DNA of 48,883 nt from positions 1 through 48,883 of the forward strand of contig DWYX01000045.1 in NCBI GenBank assembly GCA_019118465.1, in the 5' to 3' direction. The DNA is from Candidatus Limosilactobacillus faecipullorum (lineage in GTDB: Bacteria > Bacillota > Bacilli > Lactobacillales > Lactobacillaceae). Of this stretch, positions 33,687 to 42,908 are shown in pieces (the first letter of the stretch is position 1; the number at the start of each line of letters is the position of its first letter). A program made the position numbers and the translations under genes. The notes beneath the pieces were generated by a model. The model saw only the letters and a list, made by a program, of their open reading frames with translations. It searched no databases and was not told the DNA's origin.

Positions 33687-35555
33687 TTAGCCACGCTCCC
33701 TTTCACTTGCCGTTAGAATATACTGCTGATACCAAGTCATAAAAGTTAGTACCGTCCAAAGTTGCCGAGAATAATCAGCCTTTCCACGGCGATGTTCTGA
33801 TAATAATTTTAGAAAGTATTCTTTTTGGAAAAGTTGATCCGTCGGTGAAGTCATAATAATTTGCCGGGCCCAGTCATACATTTCATCCTTTAGCCAGTGG
33901 CGAATTGGGACCGGAAAACCGAGTTTGGGACGATTTAAAACCGCCCCTGGTACAAGCCCCTCAGCCGCCTTACGCAGGATTGCCTTAGATGTTTTTCCTT
34001 GGATTCTCATTTGACTTGGAATTTGACTGGCAACTTGAAATACTTCCCGGTCAAGAAAGGGCGTCCGAAGTTCCAAACTAAACGCCATTGAAGTTCGATC
34101 GGCATTTCGGAGTAAGTCCCCATTCAACCAAGCATGTAGATCAATTGATTGCATCTTGGTTAAGGGATCGGCCGTTGCGACTTCCCGATAATACTTAGCA
34201 ACCGCTTGCGTTGCCGGTTGCTTGGGATCATATTTTTTCAAAAACTTAGCTTTTTGGCTTTCATCAAAAATAAAAGCATCCCCAACATACCGTTCTTCCA
34301 AAGGTGTCGTTCCCCGCAGTATAAATGATTTTCCCCGCATACCAGCTGGCATTAGCGTGGCAATCCAATGAAGGGTCCTGTTAAGAATTTGGGTTTTCTG
34401 AAAGATACGTAATGATTGAGGTTCATGATAAATTGGATAACCAGCAAATAACTCATCTGCCCCCTCACCAGTTAGTGCCACCGTAACGTGTTGCCGGGTT
34501 AAACGAGCTAAGAAAAATTGGGGAACCGCTGCCGGATCTGCTAAAGGATCATCCATTGCCCAAACAAAATATGGGAAGGCGGCCATAAACTCCGCTGGAG
34601 TAATCGTGAGTTGATAATTCTCTACTCCTAAGCGATCAGCAGTCTCGGCCGCAAGCGATAACTCATTATATCCCGGTCGTTCAAAGCCAACTGAGAAAGT
34701 CTTTAGATGGGGATGATATTGATGAGCAATCGCAGCGACAATTGTCGAATCAATCCCGCCAGAAAGAAAAGCGCCAATAGGTACATCTGAACGAAGATGT
34801 AGCTTAACCGAATCAACCAAGACATCACGTAGTCGCTTAACCAAAACATCTTCTGATGCTCGTACTGGCGCAAATGTCGCATTAAAGTACCGTTGCACCC
34901 GAGGGGTTTCACCAAGTCGCTTGATCAAATAATGTCCCGGTTCTAAAGCATGAATTGAAGTCGCTAAGGTTTTAGGTTCAGGGACATATTGAAAGGTCAT
35001 ATAATCTTGCAAAGCCCCTTGATCAAATTGTCGTTCCTTTAAAATTGGGTACAAGGCTTTTTGCTCCGAAGCATAATAAAATTGATCATTTTCTATAGCA
35101 TAATAAAAGGGTTTGATACCAAAATGATCCCGCGCCGCAAATAAGACCTTTTCCTTAGTATCCCAAATCACAAAGGCAAACATTCCCCTTAAATGCTGAG
35201 GAACTGCTACTCCGTATTTGGCATACGCAGCTAAGAGAACTTCTGAATCTGAATTTCCTTGGAATTGATAGCCTTCCGTTTTTAACTCTGCCTTTAATTC
35301 TAAGTAATTATAAATTTCACCATTAAAAGTTAAGAGATAGCGGTCGTTTAAATAGGGCATTGGTTGGTGACCGTTGGCGGTTAAATCGATAATGCTTAAC
35401 CGGCGAAAGCCCATCGTAATATATTCATCTTGAAAATACCCTGCATCATTAGGTCCACGGTGAATCAACATGTTATTCATCGTTTTAACAGTCGCTGCCT
35501 CTTTCTTAGGTTGGCTTAATGATTTGTCAGAAAGTACACCTGCAAAACCACACAT
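33687..35555 (-). CDS. asnB: Glutamine-hydrolysing asparagine synthetase-like amidotransferase
   Basis: 622 residues from the ATG that places Cys at position 2 (MCGFAGVL), the glutaminase nucleophile exposed by Met removal; another ATG lies one codon upstream. N-terminal Ntn glutaminase (RGPNDAG, FNGEIYN, DSEVLLAAY), C-terminal synthetase with the PP-loop SGGIDST and LTGEGADELFAGY. It may make asparagine, but in lactobacilli and lactococci related enzymes amidate diaminopimelate (AsnB1) or D-aspartate (AsnH) in peptidoglycan precursors. The operon with lysC and murE favours a cell wall role; that is inference. GGGAGG lies 8 nt upstream. Confidence 0.9.
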   Translation of the reverse strand: MCGFAGVLSDKSLSQPKKEAATVKTMNNMLIHRGPNDAGYFQDEYITMGFRRLSIIDLTANGHQPMPYLNDRYLLTFNGEIYNYLELKAELKTEGYQFQGNSDSEVLLAAYAKYGVAVPQHLRGMFAFVIWDTKEKVLFAARDHFGIKPFYYAIENDQFYYASEQKALYPILKERQFDQGALQDYMTFQYVPEPKTLATSIHALEPGHYLIKRLGETPRVQRYFNATFAPVRASEDVLVKRLRDVLVDSVKLHLRSDVPIGAFLSGGIDSTIVAAIAHQYHPHLKTFSVGFERPGYNELSLAAETADRLGVENYQLTITPAEFMAAFPYFVWAMDDPLADPAAVPQFFLARLTRQHVTVALTGEGADELFAGYPIYHEPQSLRIFQKTQILNRTLHWIATLMPAGMRGKSFILRGTTPLEERYVGDAFIFDESQKAKFLKKYDPKQPATQAVAKYYREVATADPLTKMQSIDLHAWLNGDLLRNADRTSMAFSLELRTPFLDREVFQVASQIPSQMRIQGKTSKAILRKAAEGLVPGAVLNRPKLGFPVPIRHWLKDEMYDWARQIIMTSPTDQLFQKEYFLKLLSEHRRGKADYSRQLWTVLTFMTWYQQYILTASERERG

Positions 35556-35623
35556 CATCGTTTCCTCCCGTTTCAATTAAAATTGTTGATCATCTTACCG
35601 GAAGGGTTTGATCGTTTTATGGC

Positions 35624-35640
35624 TAGAATATTTAATTCTA
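35624..35640 (-). promoter_or_regulatory. Palindrome upstream of asnB, possible operator
   Basis: TAGAAT, 5 nt, ATTCTA is a perfect palindrome about 70 bp before the asnB start. A second inverted pair (ATTTTCT and AGAAAAT) lies about 20 bp further up. No convincing promoter hexamers were found nearby. Confidence 0.35.
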
Positions 35641-35724
35641 TATGGTGGTTTAATTAACATTTTCTAAACTTTAAAGAAAATATGATTGATTTCTGAATGT
35701 CTTATAAAAATCAACTGGTATTTA

Positions 35725-35763
35725 AAAACGCCTAGCCCGGATTTTATCCGAACTAGACGTTTT
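35725..35763 (-). terminator. ribF terminator
   Basis: AAAACG-CTAG-CGGAT pairs with ATCCG-CTAG-CGTTTT across a short A/T loop, with two internal mismatches and a U-run on the minus strand. It is 8 nt after the ribF stop and ends the rimP-to-ribF operon. Confidence 0.88.
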
Positions 35764-35770
35764 AAATCTT

Positions 35771-36706
35771 TTAAAGTGCCAAAATTTTGCGGCTGGCCTG
35801 TTCATCCGCCTTTAGTTGCGCGATTAATTCATCAACACCACTGAACTTAACTTCTCCGCGAAGCCGTTTTATCCATTCGATCTTAACGTGTTCACCATAA
35901 ATATTAGCATGGAAATCAAACAAGTAAACTTCAATGGTTTTTTGATTATCATCCCCAAAAGTAACGTTGTAGCCAACACTGGCCATTCCGCCGTGCCATT
36001 GGCCGTCAACATAAAAACGAACTGCATAAACCCCAATAGCTGGAGTTCGCTCAAGCACATTCCAATTTACATTTGCAGTTGGAAAACCTAAAGTCCGGCC
36101 CCGAGCAAAACCATGGACTACAATTCCTGAAGTTTGGTAGTGATAACCCAACAATTCGTTTGCATGACTAACTTTACCTTCATCAATTAAATGTCGAATT
36201 CGGGTTGAACTAACTTTTTCGTCAGTATCGCTTAACTTGGGAACCTCAATCACGTCAAAGCGACCAGCAGCGTATTGTGGTAAATGAGCCATTGTCGCCT
36301 CATCTTTTGGACCATAAGTATGATCAAAACCAGCCACCACCGCTACTGCCCCCATCGGGACAAGATATCCATCAACAAAAGCTTGTGGCGATAAACTGCC
36401 AAGTTTGGCGGTAAAATCAACCATATAAACTCGGTCAACTCCCAAAGCCTTCAAAAGTTCTAACTTCCGTTCATTAGTTGTCAAATAATGAATTCCTTTG
36501 GGAAAGGTTGAATAGACAATTCCCGGCAACTTGTCATAAGTTAAAATTGCAAGCGGAACTTGCCGTTTCGCCGCCTCTTCTTTTGCGCGGTTAATTACTG
36601 CTTGATGGCCCCGGTGAACGCCATCAAAAAAGCCCATGGCCAAGACAAGCGGACCCGCCGGCAATTGATGTGGCATTAGGGGATGATGGATGTGAAAAAC
36701 TTCCAT
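35771..36706 (-). CDS. ribF: Bifunctional riboflavin kinase / FAD synthetase
   Basis: 311 residues from ATG 36706. It converts riboflavin to FMN and FAD. The N-terminal FMN adenylyltransferase domain has GFFDGVHRGHQAVI, GFDHTYGPK and SSTRIRHLI; the C-terminal kinase domain has GRTLGFPTANVNW and VYLFDFHANIYG. GAGGAAGAG overlaps the truB stop, giving a 1-nt gap. In Bacillus rpsO follows and in many lactobacilli hrcA follows; here a strong terminator and the asnB cassette do. Confidence 0.95.
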   Translation of the reverse strand: MEVFHIHHPLMPHQLPAGPLVLAMGFFDGVHRGHQAVINRAKEEAAKRQVPLAILTYDKLPGIVYSTFPKGIHYLTTNERKLELLKALGVDRVYMVDFTAKLGSLSPQAFVDGYLVPMGAVAVVAGFDHTYGPKDEATMAHLPQYAAGRFDVIEVPKLSDTDEKVSSTRIRHLIDEGKVSHANELLGYHYQTSGIVVHGFARGRTLGFPTANVNWNVLERTPAIGVYAVRFYVDGQWHGGMASVGYNVTFGDDNQKTIEVYLFDFHANIYGEHVKIEWIKRLRGEVKFSGVDELIAQLKADEQASRKILAL

Positions 36707-36707
36707 G

Positions 36708-37610
36708 CTACTCTTCCTCACTTAAATCAATCATTTTATCGGGTTTATAGTTTTCCCCAACTAACTTATATAGAGCGCGAAGCCGTCCGCCGTAGTATAC
36801 CGCAAGTTTGGCTTGGGGCTCAGCTAAAATTTGCTTCTTTAACCAACCACCATGCTTTACTAATTGCCATTCTAATTTTGACAATTCGTAAACTGGAAAA
36901 TCACGGACAGCATATTCAAGTGGATATAAGTTAAGTAATTGGGCACTTACTTGATCCTGAATATCATCGAGGCTGAGAGTTTGATCAAGTTCAAAACCGC
37001 CACTCTTTAACCGAATTAGTGAAGCCATCGTCCCTGGATAACCCAATAATTTTGCTAAATCAACCACAAGGGTCCGGACGTAGGTCCCCTTAGAGCAGTC
37101 GACAATAAACCGGATCCGTTGAGTTTTTGTCGTTGGATCAAAAGTTGAAGCTGTTAATTTAAATTGATCAATTGTGACTTGTCGCTCTGGTCGGTCAACC
37201 GTTTCACCAGCTCTAGCATATTCATATAATCGTCGACCATTAACCTTCACCGCTGAATACATCGGCGGGATTTGCGTAATCTCACCCGTTAACTTAGCCA
37301 TCGCCGCTTCGATTGTCTGCTGGTCAATTTCAGCTTCAACAGGGGCTTCTTCAATTACTCTTCCCGTCAAATCTTCCGTTTCAGTTGCTTTCCCGATCAA
37401 CAATTCACCAGCATATTCTTTTCCTGATGCCATTAGCAGGTCCACTAACTTAGTCGCCTTACCGACGCAAATTGGTAAGACACCAGCTACTTCAGGATCA
37501 AGCGTGCCTGAATGACCAATCTTTTTCTCATGCAAAATTCGCCGTAAGCGACTGACAGCATCAAAGCTTGTCATGCCGCGTTCCTTATACAATGGAATAA
37601 TCCCGTCCAT
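36708..37610 (-). CDS. truB: tRNA pseudouridine-55 synthase TruB
   Basis: 300 residues. It makes the conserved pseudouridine 55 in the T loop of tRNAs. Catalytic Asp in KIGHSGTLDPEVAGVLPI near 31-48; YEYARAG; CSKGTYVRTLVVDLAK; and a C-terminal PUA-like region. A 145-bp gap with a cloverleaf-like element separates it from rbfA, in contrast to the tight packing elsewhere in this operon. Confidence 0.95.
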   Translation of the reverse strand: MDGIIPLYKERGMTSFDAVSRLRRILHEKKIGHSGTLDPEVAGVLPICVGKATKLVDLLMASGKEYAGELLIGKATETEDLTGRVIEEAPVEAEIDQQTIEAAMAKLTGEITQIPPMYSAVKVNGRRLYEYARAGETVDRPERQVTIDQFKLTASTFDPTTKTQRIRFIVDCSKGTYVRTLVVDLAKLLGYPGTMASLIRLKSGGFELDQTLSLDDIQDQVSAQLLNLYPLEYAVRDFPVYELSKLEWQLVKHGGWLKKQILAEPQAKLAVYYGGRLRALYKLVGENYKPDKMIDLSEEE

Positions 37611-37648
37611 GTTCCCATCCTTTCACCATTTTCTTCCAGATATTAACA

Positions 37649-37724
37649 AAACCACTAATCACCTTTTAACCCGTTGCGGGTAAGTCAGCAGAGTAACTCT
37701 GTTTACGAGGGTAATTAGTGGTTT
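37649..37724 (-). ncRNA. Cloverleaf-like structured element between rbfA and truB
   Basis: A 15-bp closing stem (AAACCACTAATCACC at 37649-37663 with GGTAATTAGTGGTTT at 37710-37724; 14 Watson-Crick pairs and one GU pair in the RNA) encloses two perfect 5-bp hairpins: ACCCG-TTG-CGGGT (37669-37681) and CAGAG-TAA-CTCTG (37689-37701). On the minus strand TTTTGTT follows. It may be a branched terminator/attenuator or an RNA binding element; it matches no family I recognise. Confidence 0.55.
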
Positions 37725-37733
37725 ATCTCAACC

Positions 37734-37761
37734 CTTTAATTTAGCCGGAGCCAAATTAAAG
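37734..37761 (-). terminator. Hairpin spanning the rbfA stop codon
   Basis: CTTTAATTT (37734-37742) and AAATTAAAG (37753-37761) form a 9-bp arm with inner GC pairs, overlapping the rbfA stop. No U-run follows on the minus strand, so it may instead stabilise the upstream mRNA end. Confidence 0.4.
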
Positions 37762-38118
37762 TTCATTTTTCTGATGAAGTTCCCGCAATAATTCATCAAT
37801 CCGGTTCCCGTACGCAATTGATGCGTCTTTTTCGAATCGAATTTGTGGAACTTTAAAAATATTTAAGCGGGAACCAAGTTCACTACGGATTAGTCCCGTT
37901 GCTTTATTCAGACCGGCTTGAGCCTTTTCATTAACGGTTGCCTTATCGGATAGCAAACTGTAGTAAATTGTTGCTTGTTGTAAATCGCCCGTTACGTCAA
38001 CCCCAGTGATCGTTACGTCTTGGACGCGCGGATCCCGGACCCGTTTCAACAGGATGTCATCAACTTCCCGTTGGATCAATTGGGCTAACCGTTCTGCCCG
38101 GTAACGTTTATTTGGCAT
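37756..38118 (-). CDS. rbfA: Ribosome-binding factor A
   Basis: 120 residues, KH-like fold. Starts [21 protein letters not shown], has RDPRV and [20 protein letters not shown], and [18 protein letters not shown] near the C-terminus. It assists maturation of the 16S rRNA 5' end and cold adaptation. It follows infB by 26 nt in the conserved infB-rbfA-truB order. Confidence 0.96.
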   Translation of the reverse strand: MPNKRYRAERLAQLIQREVDDILLKRVRDPRVQDVTITGVDVTGDLQQATIYYSLLSDKATVNEKAQAGLNKATGLIRSELGSRLNIFKVPQIRFEKDASIAYGNRIDELLRELHQKNEL

Positions 38119-38144
38119 ATTAACTCCTTTTCTGGGTTAAAAAG

Positions 38145-40415
38145 TTACTTAACTGGAACTTCCTTCATTTGGTAAGCTTCGATAACGTCCATTTCCTTAA
38201 TGTCATTGTAGTTTTGAATGGTCAATCCACATTCATAACCAGACTTGACTTCTTTGGCGTCATCTTTAAACCGCTTCAAACTTCCGAGTTCGCCATCGTA
38301 AATCACAACACCATCACGAACCAACCGAACCTTAGCATCACGGGTAATCTTTCCAGAAGTAACCATTCCCCCGGCAATCGTACCAACCTTTGAAGCTTTG
38401 TAAATTTGCCGAACTTCAACTTGACCAATCGTTTCTTCCTCGTAGACTGGTTCAAGCATCCCCTTCATGGCATCTTCAACTTCTTCGATCGCCTTGTAGA
38501 TTACTCGGTGAAGCCGGATATCAATCTTGTTGGTTTCTGCTTCGTTCTTGGCGTTTGGTGTTGGCCGCACATTAAAACCAATGATAACTGCATTTGAAGC
38601 TTCCGCTAAGGTAACGTCGGATTCATTAATCGCCCCAACGGCCTTGTGAATGATATCAACCCGAACACCATCAACCTTAATCTTTTGTAAGCTTTGTGCT
38701 AAGGCTTCTACGGAACCTTGGACGTCAGCCTTAATGATAACTGGTAAGGACTTCATTTGGCCCTTCTTCATCGTTGCAAACAGGTTATCGAGGGTAACGT
38801 GAGAAGTCCGTGCTCGTTCTTCTTCTTGCGCCCGCTTTGCCCGTTCTTCACCAGCAGCCCGGGCTGTCTTTTCATCTTCGAAGACAGCGAACCGATCACC
38901 AGCTTCTGGCACGGCGTTTAACCCAGTAATTTCAACCGGCGTCGATGGAGTAGCCCCTTTGATCCGGCGACCATTTTCGTTAGTCATCGTCCGCACCCGA
39001 CCAAAGGTGTTACCAACCACAATCGGATCCCCAACGTGAAGCGTCCCCTGTTGAACCAAGAGCGTTGCCACTGGACCCCGACCTTGGTCAAGTCGAGCTT
39101 CAACAACAGAACCAACTGCGCGCCGATTAGGGTTCGCCTTTAATTCCATCACTTCAGCTTGTAAAAGAATCATGTCGAGTAATTCGTCGATATTCTTCCC
39201 AAACTTAGCGGAGATCTTAACAAAGATGGTATCCCCACCCCAGTCTTCCGGAATCAAACCATATTCGGTTAATTGTTCCGTTACATGATCGGGGTTAGCT
39301 CCCGGCTTATCAACCTTGTTAACTGCCACGATAATTGGGGTCTTAGCCGCCTTAGCGTGATTAATAGCTTCAATCGTTTGCGGCATTACCCCATCATCAG
39401 CCGCGACAACGAGGACGGTAATATCAGTAATGTTAGCTCCTCGAGCCCGCATTTCAGAGAAAGCCGCGTGTCCTGGCGTATCAAGGAAAGTAATTACTTG
39501 ATCGTTGTACTTAACTTGGTAAGCCCCGATTGCTTGGGTAATCCCCCCAGCTTCTTGTGCTGTAACGTGAGAGTGCCGGATGTTATCAAGTAAAGTGGTC
39601 TTCCCGTGGTCGACGTGTCCCATTACCGTAACAACTGGTGGCCGAGAAACTAAGTGACTCTCATCCTCGTCGTCAACGTCAAAGAAGCGATCCAAATCAG
39701 CAATATCTTCTTGAACCTTTTCTTTTGCTTCAATCCCGTAATCCGCCGCAAGAATTTCAATGGTATCCTTTTCCAAAGATTGGTTTTGGTTAACCATTAC
39801 CCCAAGCATGAAGAGCTTCTTAACAATTTCTGCTGCTGGACGGTGAAGCACCTTCGCCAAATCTTGGGCATTCATGCCATCCGTGTATTCAAGAACATCT
39901 GGCAACGGCTTATCCTTCCGTTGGGTTGGTTGCTTAGGTTGAATATTCTTCATGCGTTGGTTTTGGCGATTCCGCTTGCCTTTCTTATTTTTCTTACCGT
40001 TCTTGTTATTAAAACGGTTCCCATCCTTATCCTTGTTTTTCTTCTTAGATTCGTTGTGATTTGGCTGATTCGACTTTTCCTTTTCAGCCTTTACTTGAAC
40101 TGGCTTCGATTGTGGCTTATTGGCGTGTTGTTTTTCTGGTTTAGCTTCACGTTGCTTATGTTGGTTAGCCTTAGCTTGGTGTTCATGCTTTAGCTGTTCC
40201 TTTGCTTTTGGTTGTGATGCTACCTTCTTAGCATCAGTCGAAGCCGTTTGTTGGTTGCCACTGCCACTCAAACTCCGCAATTTTGCCGCTTGTTCGGAGG
40301 TGACAGAAGACATGTGACTCTTAACTGCTACCCCATTTTCATTGGCCAACTTGACGAGGGCCTTACTAGGCATTTTGAGTTCCTTTGCTAATTCATAAAT
40401 TCGTTCTTTAGCCAT
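38145..40415 (-). CDS. infB: Translation initiation factor IF-2
   Basis: 756 residues. N-terminal IF2_N motif ([20 protein letters not shown]), then a Lys/Gln/Asn-rich low-complexity linker (about 60-165), a second IF2_N ([17 protein letters not shown]), and the GTPase domain with [20 protein letters not shown] and NKVDKPGAN. Domains II to IV follow ([17 protein letters not shown]). It places formyl-Met-tRNA on the 30S, the step served by fmt in this window. It starts 14 nt after ylxQ. Confidence 0.97.
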   Translation of the reverse strand: MAKERIYELAKELKMPSKALVKLANENGVAVKSHMSSVTSEQAAKLRSLSGSGNQQTASTDAKKVASQPKAKEQLKHEHQAKANQHKQREAKPEKQHANKPQSKPVQVKAEKEKSNQPNHNESKKKNKDKDGNRFNNKNGKKNKKGKRNRQNQRMKNIQPKQPTQRKDKPLPDVLEYTDGMNAQDLAKVLHRPAAEIVKKLFMLGVMVNQNQSLEKDTIEILAADYGIEAKEKVQEDIADLDRFFDVDDEDESHLVSRPPVVTVMGHVDHGKTTLLDNIRHSHVTAQEAGGITQAIGAYQVKYNDQVITFLDTPGHAAFSEMRARGANITDITVLVVAADDGVMPQTIEAINHAKAAKTPIIVAVNKVDKPGANPDHVTEQLTEYGLIPEDWGGDTIFVKISAKFGKNIDELLDMILLQAEVMELKANPNRRAVGSVVEARLDQGRGPVATLLVQQGTLHVGDPIVVGNTFGRVRTMTNENGRRIKGATPSTPVEITGLNAVPEAGDRFAVFEDEKTARAAGEERAKRAQEEERARTSHVTLDNLFATMKKGQMKSLPVIIKADVQGSVEALAQSLQKIKVDGVRVDIIHKAVGAINESDVTLAEASNAVIIGFNVRPTPNAKNEAETNKIDIRLHRVIYKAIEEVEDAMKGMLEPVYEEETIGQVEVRQIYKASKVGTIAGGMVTSGKITRDAKVRLVRDGVVIYDGELGSLKRFKDDAKEVKSGYECGLTIQNYNDIKEMDVIEAYQMKEVPVK

Positions 40416-40429
40416 AGGTTCACTCTCCC

Positions 40430-40738
40430 TTACTCAATCTTCAATAATTTTTGAAACTGGTTTGCAAACCCAACCTGCTTAATTCCGATCACGGTTCGTT
40501 TTTGGCCAATCGCAATACTTAACTCTCGCTGGCTAAATTGCTGGCAAACCGGTACCTGATAAAAGGTTGCTTTATCAGTGACTTTCTTTTTCGTCGCGTT
40601 TCCGGCATCACTCGCCAAAAAAATTAATTTGATCTGCTGTGCCCGGAGACTTTTTATCACTGCACCTTCGCCAGTCGTTAATTGACTAGCGCGGCGAGCA
40701 AGTCCTAAGAGGTTGAGAATTCGTTGTTGATTATTCAT
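40430..40738 (-). CDS. ylxQ: L7Ae-family ribosome-associated protein YlxQ
   Basis: 102 residues from ATG 40738. L7Ae/L30e fold: [46 protein letters not shown], then [20 protein letters not shown]. It is an RNA-binding protein thought to recognise kink-turns; no exact role is settled. Its start overlaps the rnpM end by 8 bp. The frame is open further upstream but only within rnpM. Confidence 0.92.
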   Translation of the reverse strand: MNNQQRILNLLGLARRASQLTTGEGAVIKSLRAQQIKLIFLASDAGNATKKKVTDKATFYQVPVCQQFSQRELSIAIGQKRTVIGIKQVGFANQFQKLLKIE

Positions 40739-41027
40739 TCCCAAATAACTTTTGCCGGGCAGCTTGGTGATCGGCAAATTGAATTAATTCATCATAAAGG
40801 CTTGGATCAATTGAAACCCCAAAAACCTTATCAAAGGTCTTATTTTGCTTTGCCTTTTTAGCAATCGCAACATCGATTCCAACATAAGCCCCACGTCCCG
40901 GCTTTTTTCCGGTTGGATCAAGCGAAACTTCGCCTTCTTTATTCTTTACCACCCGAATTAATTGCCGTTTCGGCATCATTTCACCAGTAACAATGTCTTT
41001 GCGCATCGGTATTTTTTTCTTTTTCAT
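40731..41027 (-). CDS. rnpM: RNase P modulator RnpM (YlxR)
   Basis: 98 residues, YlxR/DUF448 fold. KIPMRKDIVTGEMMPKRQLIRVV and DPTGKKPGRGAYVG are the RNA-binding signature. In Bacillus and relatives YlxR/RnpM binds RNase P RNA and lowers its activity. Flanked by nusA and ylxQ in the standard operon. Confidence 0.94.
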   Translation of the reverse strand: MKKKKIPMRKDIVTGEMMPKRQLIRVVKNKEGEVSLDPTGKKPGRGAYVGIDVAIAKKAKQNKTFDKVFGVSIDPSLYDELIQFADHQAARQKLFGNE

Positions 41028-41052
41028 TTTTTCACCCCGTTGCTTTATCTAG

Positions 41053-42225
41053 TTACTCTTCAGTTTCTTCAACTGGTTCATCAAAGTCATCGTCAGTAGT
41101 TAAATTATCTAATTCTGATAATGGCTTAATATCAAGGCTGTAGCCAGTTAACTGTGCTGCTAAACGCACATTTTGACCACGCTTCCCAATTGCAAGGGAA
41201 AGTTGGTTATCTGGCACAATCACTGTACAACCATGATGAACTCGTTGCCGTACTTCACCATTTTCATCGGTTTGTTCTAATTCTTCCACTTCACCATTGT
41301 TTTCGTCAAACAATACCTCTTTAACTTCAGCTGGATTAAGGGCATTTTGAATGAACAATTCAGGATCATCTTCATACTTAACGATATCAATGTTTTCTCC
41401 GCCAAGTTGATTTACGATTGCTTGAATCCGTGAACCCCGTGGCCCAACACAAGTACCAACAGGGTCAACATTGCTATCACGAGAGAAGACTGCAACCTTT
41501 GCTCGATCACCAGCTTCCCGCACAATGCCTTTAATTTCAACAATCCCCTGGCTGATTTCAGGAACTTCTTTTTCAAATAACCGCTTGAGCAAGTCCGGCG
41601 CAGTCCGACTAACAAAAACTTGAGGACCCTTGGTTTCCTCAAGAACACGCGTTACGTAAACTTGCACGTGGTCGTGAACCCGATAATGTTCATTTGGCAT
41701 CTGATCATGCTTGTTCATAGCCGCTTCTACACCACCACCAAGGTTAATGTAAATGTAACGCTTATCTTCACGTGCTACTTCACCATCAACCAAGTCATCT
41801 TGAAGCCGCTTGTATTTTTCATACACAATCCGCCGCTCTTCTTCCCGCAGCTTTTGCAAAACAACGTTTTTAGCTGTTTGTGCAGCAATCCGGCCAAAGT
41901 TGGCTGGAGTAACTTCTTGGCGTAAATCATCACCGAGTTCATACCCATGACTAACTGTCAATGCATCCCGAAGGCTGATTTCTTCGATTGGGTTGTTAAC
42001 CTCTTCAACAACCTTCTTAAATGCGTAAACCTTAAAGGCCCCGGTTCGGTCATCAATAACCACTTCTACCCGGGCATTGTTATCATCATAGTTTTTCTTA
42101 TAAGCGTTTGCTAAGGCATCAGTCAAAGCGTCAATAATAACGTCCTTTTTGATCCCTTTTTCCCGCTCTAATACATCCATTGCTGCCAATAATTCTTGGT
42201 AGCTATTATTCTTCTTGGCTGCCAT
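41053..42225 (-). CDS. nusA: Transcription termination/antitermination protein NusA
   Basis: 390 residues. N-terminal polymerase-binding domain (1-125), S1 domain (about 135-200, DLVDGEVAREDKRYIYINLGG), and two KH domains (RDSNVDPVGTCVGPRGSRIQAI; PDNQLSLAIGKRGQNVRLAAQLTG), followed by an acidic tail. It lacks the C-terminal acidic repeats of proteobacteria, as is normal in Firmicutes. NusA stimulates intrinsic termination, and a leader terminator precedes its operon. Confidence 0.97.
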   Translation of the reverse strand: MAAKKNNSYQELLAAMDVLEREKGIKKDVIIDALTDALANAYKKNYDDNNARVEVVIDDRTGAFKVYAFKKVVEEVNNPIEEISLRDALTVSHGYELGDDLRQEVTPANFGRIAAQTAKNVVLQKLREEERRIVYEKYKRLQDDLVDGEVAREDKRYIYINLGGGVEAAMNKHDQMPNEHYRVHDHVQVYVTRVLEETKGPQVFVSRTAPDLLKRLFEKEVPEISQGIVEIKGIVREAGDRAKVAVFSRDSNVDPVGTCVGPRGSRIQAIVNQLGGENIDIVKYEDDPELFIQNALNPAEVKEVLFDENNGEVEELEQTDENGEVRQRVHHGCTVIVPDNQLSLAIGKRGQNVRLAAQLTGYSLDIKPLSELDNLTTDDDFDEPVEETEE

Positions 42226-42262
42226 TCTTTTCTCCTAAATCTAATCGATTAACGAGTTTCTG

Positions 42263-42736
42263 CTAAAATTTAATTGCCAACCGCGCCTTTGCAACTTTAT
42301 CACGCGGAATAACAATCGTCTTATGACGTGTCTTATCAAGGTAATCTAAAGTTAATGAATCTGCGGATAGCTCCGTTAGTGTGCCTTCATAAACCTTCTT
42401 ACCTTCAATTGCTTGATAAAGCGAAACATGGATGTAATCATCCACTGCCCGTTCGTAATCTTTTTCATTTCGAAGGGGCCGTTCCGCACCCGGTGATGAA
42501 ACTTCCAAAAAGTAGGCTTGTGGAATTGGATCAGGATCACAACTATCTAAAGCCATACTCAATTGATCGCTAACCGTTGCACAGTCTTCTAGGGTAATGC
42601 CGCCTTCTTTATCAATATAAACACGCAAGTACCAACTAGGCCCTTCTTTCTCAAACTCAACATCGTAAAGTTCAAATTGATGCTCAGCTAAAATTGGATT
42701 GGCAAGCTCAGTAACGGTATCAATCACACTACTCAA
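42263..42736 (-). CDS. rimP: Ribosome maturation factor RimP
   Basis: 157 residues. Two-domain Rim[69 protein letters not shown] and a C-terminal SH3-like domain. It acts in 30S assembly. The start is TTG with GGAGGTG 7 nt upstream; a GTG three codons on is an alternative. It is the first gene of the nusA-infB operon and is preceded by a promoter and leader terminator. In many relatives polC is upstream; here rpmA is. Confidence 0.94.
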   Translation of the reverse strand: MSSVIDTVTELANPILAEHQFELYDVEFEKEGPSWYLRVYIDKEGGITLEDCATVSDQLSMALDSCDPDPIPQAYFLEVSSPGAERPLRNEKDYERAVDDYIHVSLYQAIEGKKVYEGTLTELSADSLTLDYLDKTRHKTIVIPRDKVAKARLAIKF

Positions 42737-42764
42737 AATTATTCACCTCCAGTTTTATTGCAAT

Positions 42765-42791
42765 AAAAAGAGCGAGCATCCCTGCTCACTC
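42765..42791 (-). terminator. Leader terminator before rimP
   Basis: GAGTGAGCA, GGGA loop, TGCTCGCTC (42770-42791; one GU pair in the RNA) followed by TTTTTATT. It lies downstream of the rimP promoter and about 12 nt before the ribosome binding site, so it can only act as an attenuator of the rimP-nusA-infB operon. Confidence 0.85.
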
Positions 42792-42815
42792 CCTTCCGAA
42801 GCTATTAACATCATT

Positions 42816-42844
42816 AGTTTACCATTTACTAGCCTGCTTAGCAA
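42816..42844 (-). promoter_or_regulatory. Promoter of the rimP-nusA-infB operon
   Basis: Minus-strand -35 TTGCTA (42839-42844), 17 bp, extended -10 TGG-TAAACT (42816-42821). It lies between the rpmA terminator and the leader terminator. Confidence 0.65.
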
Positions 42845-42865
42845 GTTAAAGCACCGATTCGATAA

Positions 42866-42902
42866 CAAAAAAGCAGGAAAAGAGTCCCACTCCCTTCCTG
42901 CT
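42866..42902 (-). terminator. rpmA terminator
   Basis: AGCAGGAA-GGAG and CTC-TTTTCCTGCT form a hairpin (42872-42902) followed by TTTTTTG on the minus strand, 6 nt after the rpmA stop. Confidence 0.88.
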
Positions 42903-42908
42903 TCCTTG

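Noticed and set aside
39654..40193. Long plus-strand frame rich in hydrophobic residues
   Set aside because: It is the exact antisense of the lysine/asparagine-rich linker of infB, which gives leucine/phenylalanine-rich reading; no translation signals.
42765..42791. T-box or other riboswitch in the rimP leader
   Set aside because: No T-box antiterminator sequence (AGGGTGG-ACCGCG type) or specifier arm; the hairpin is a simple terminator.
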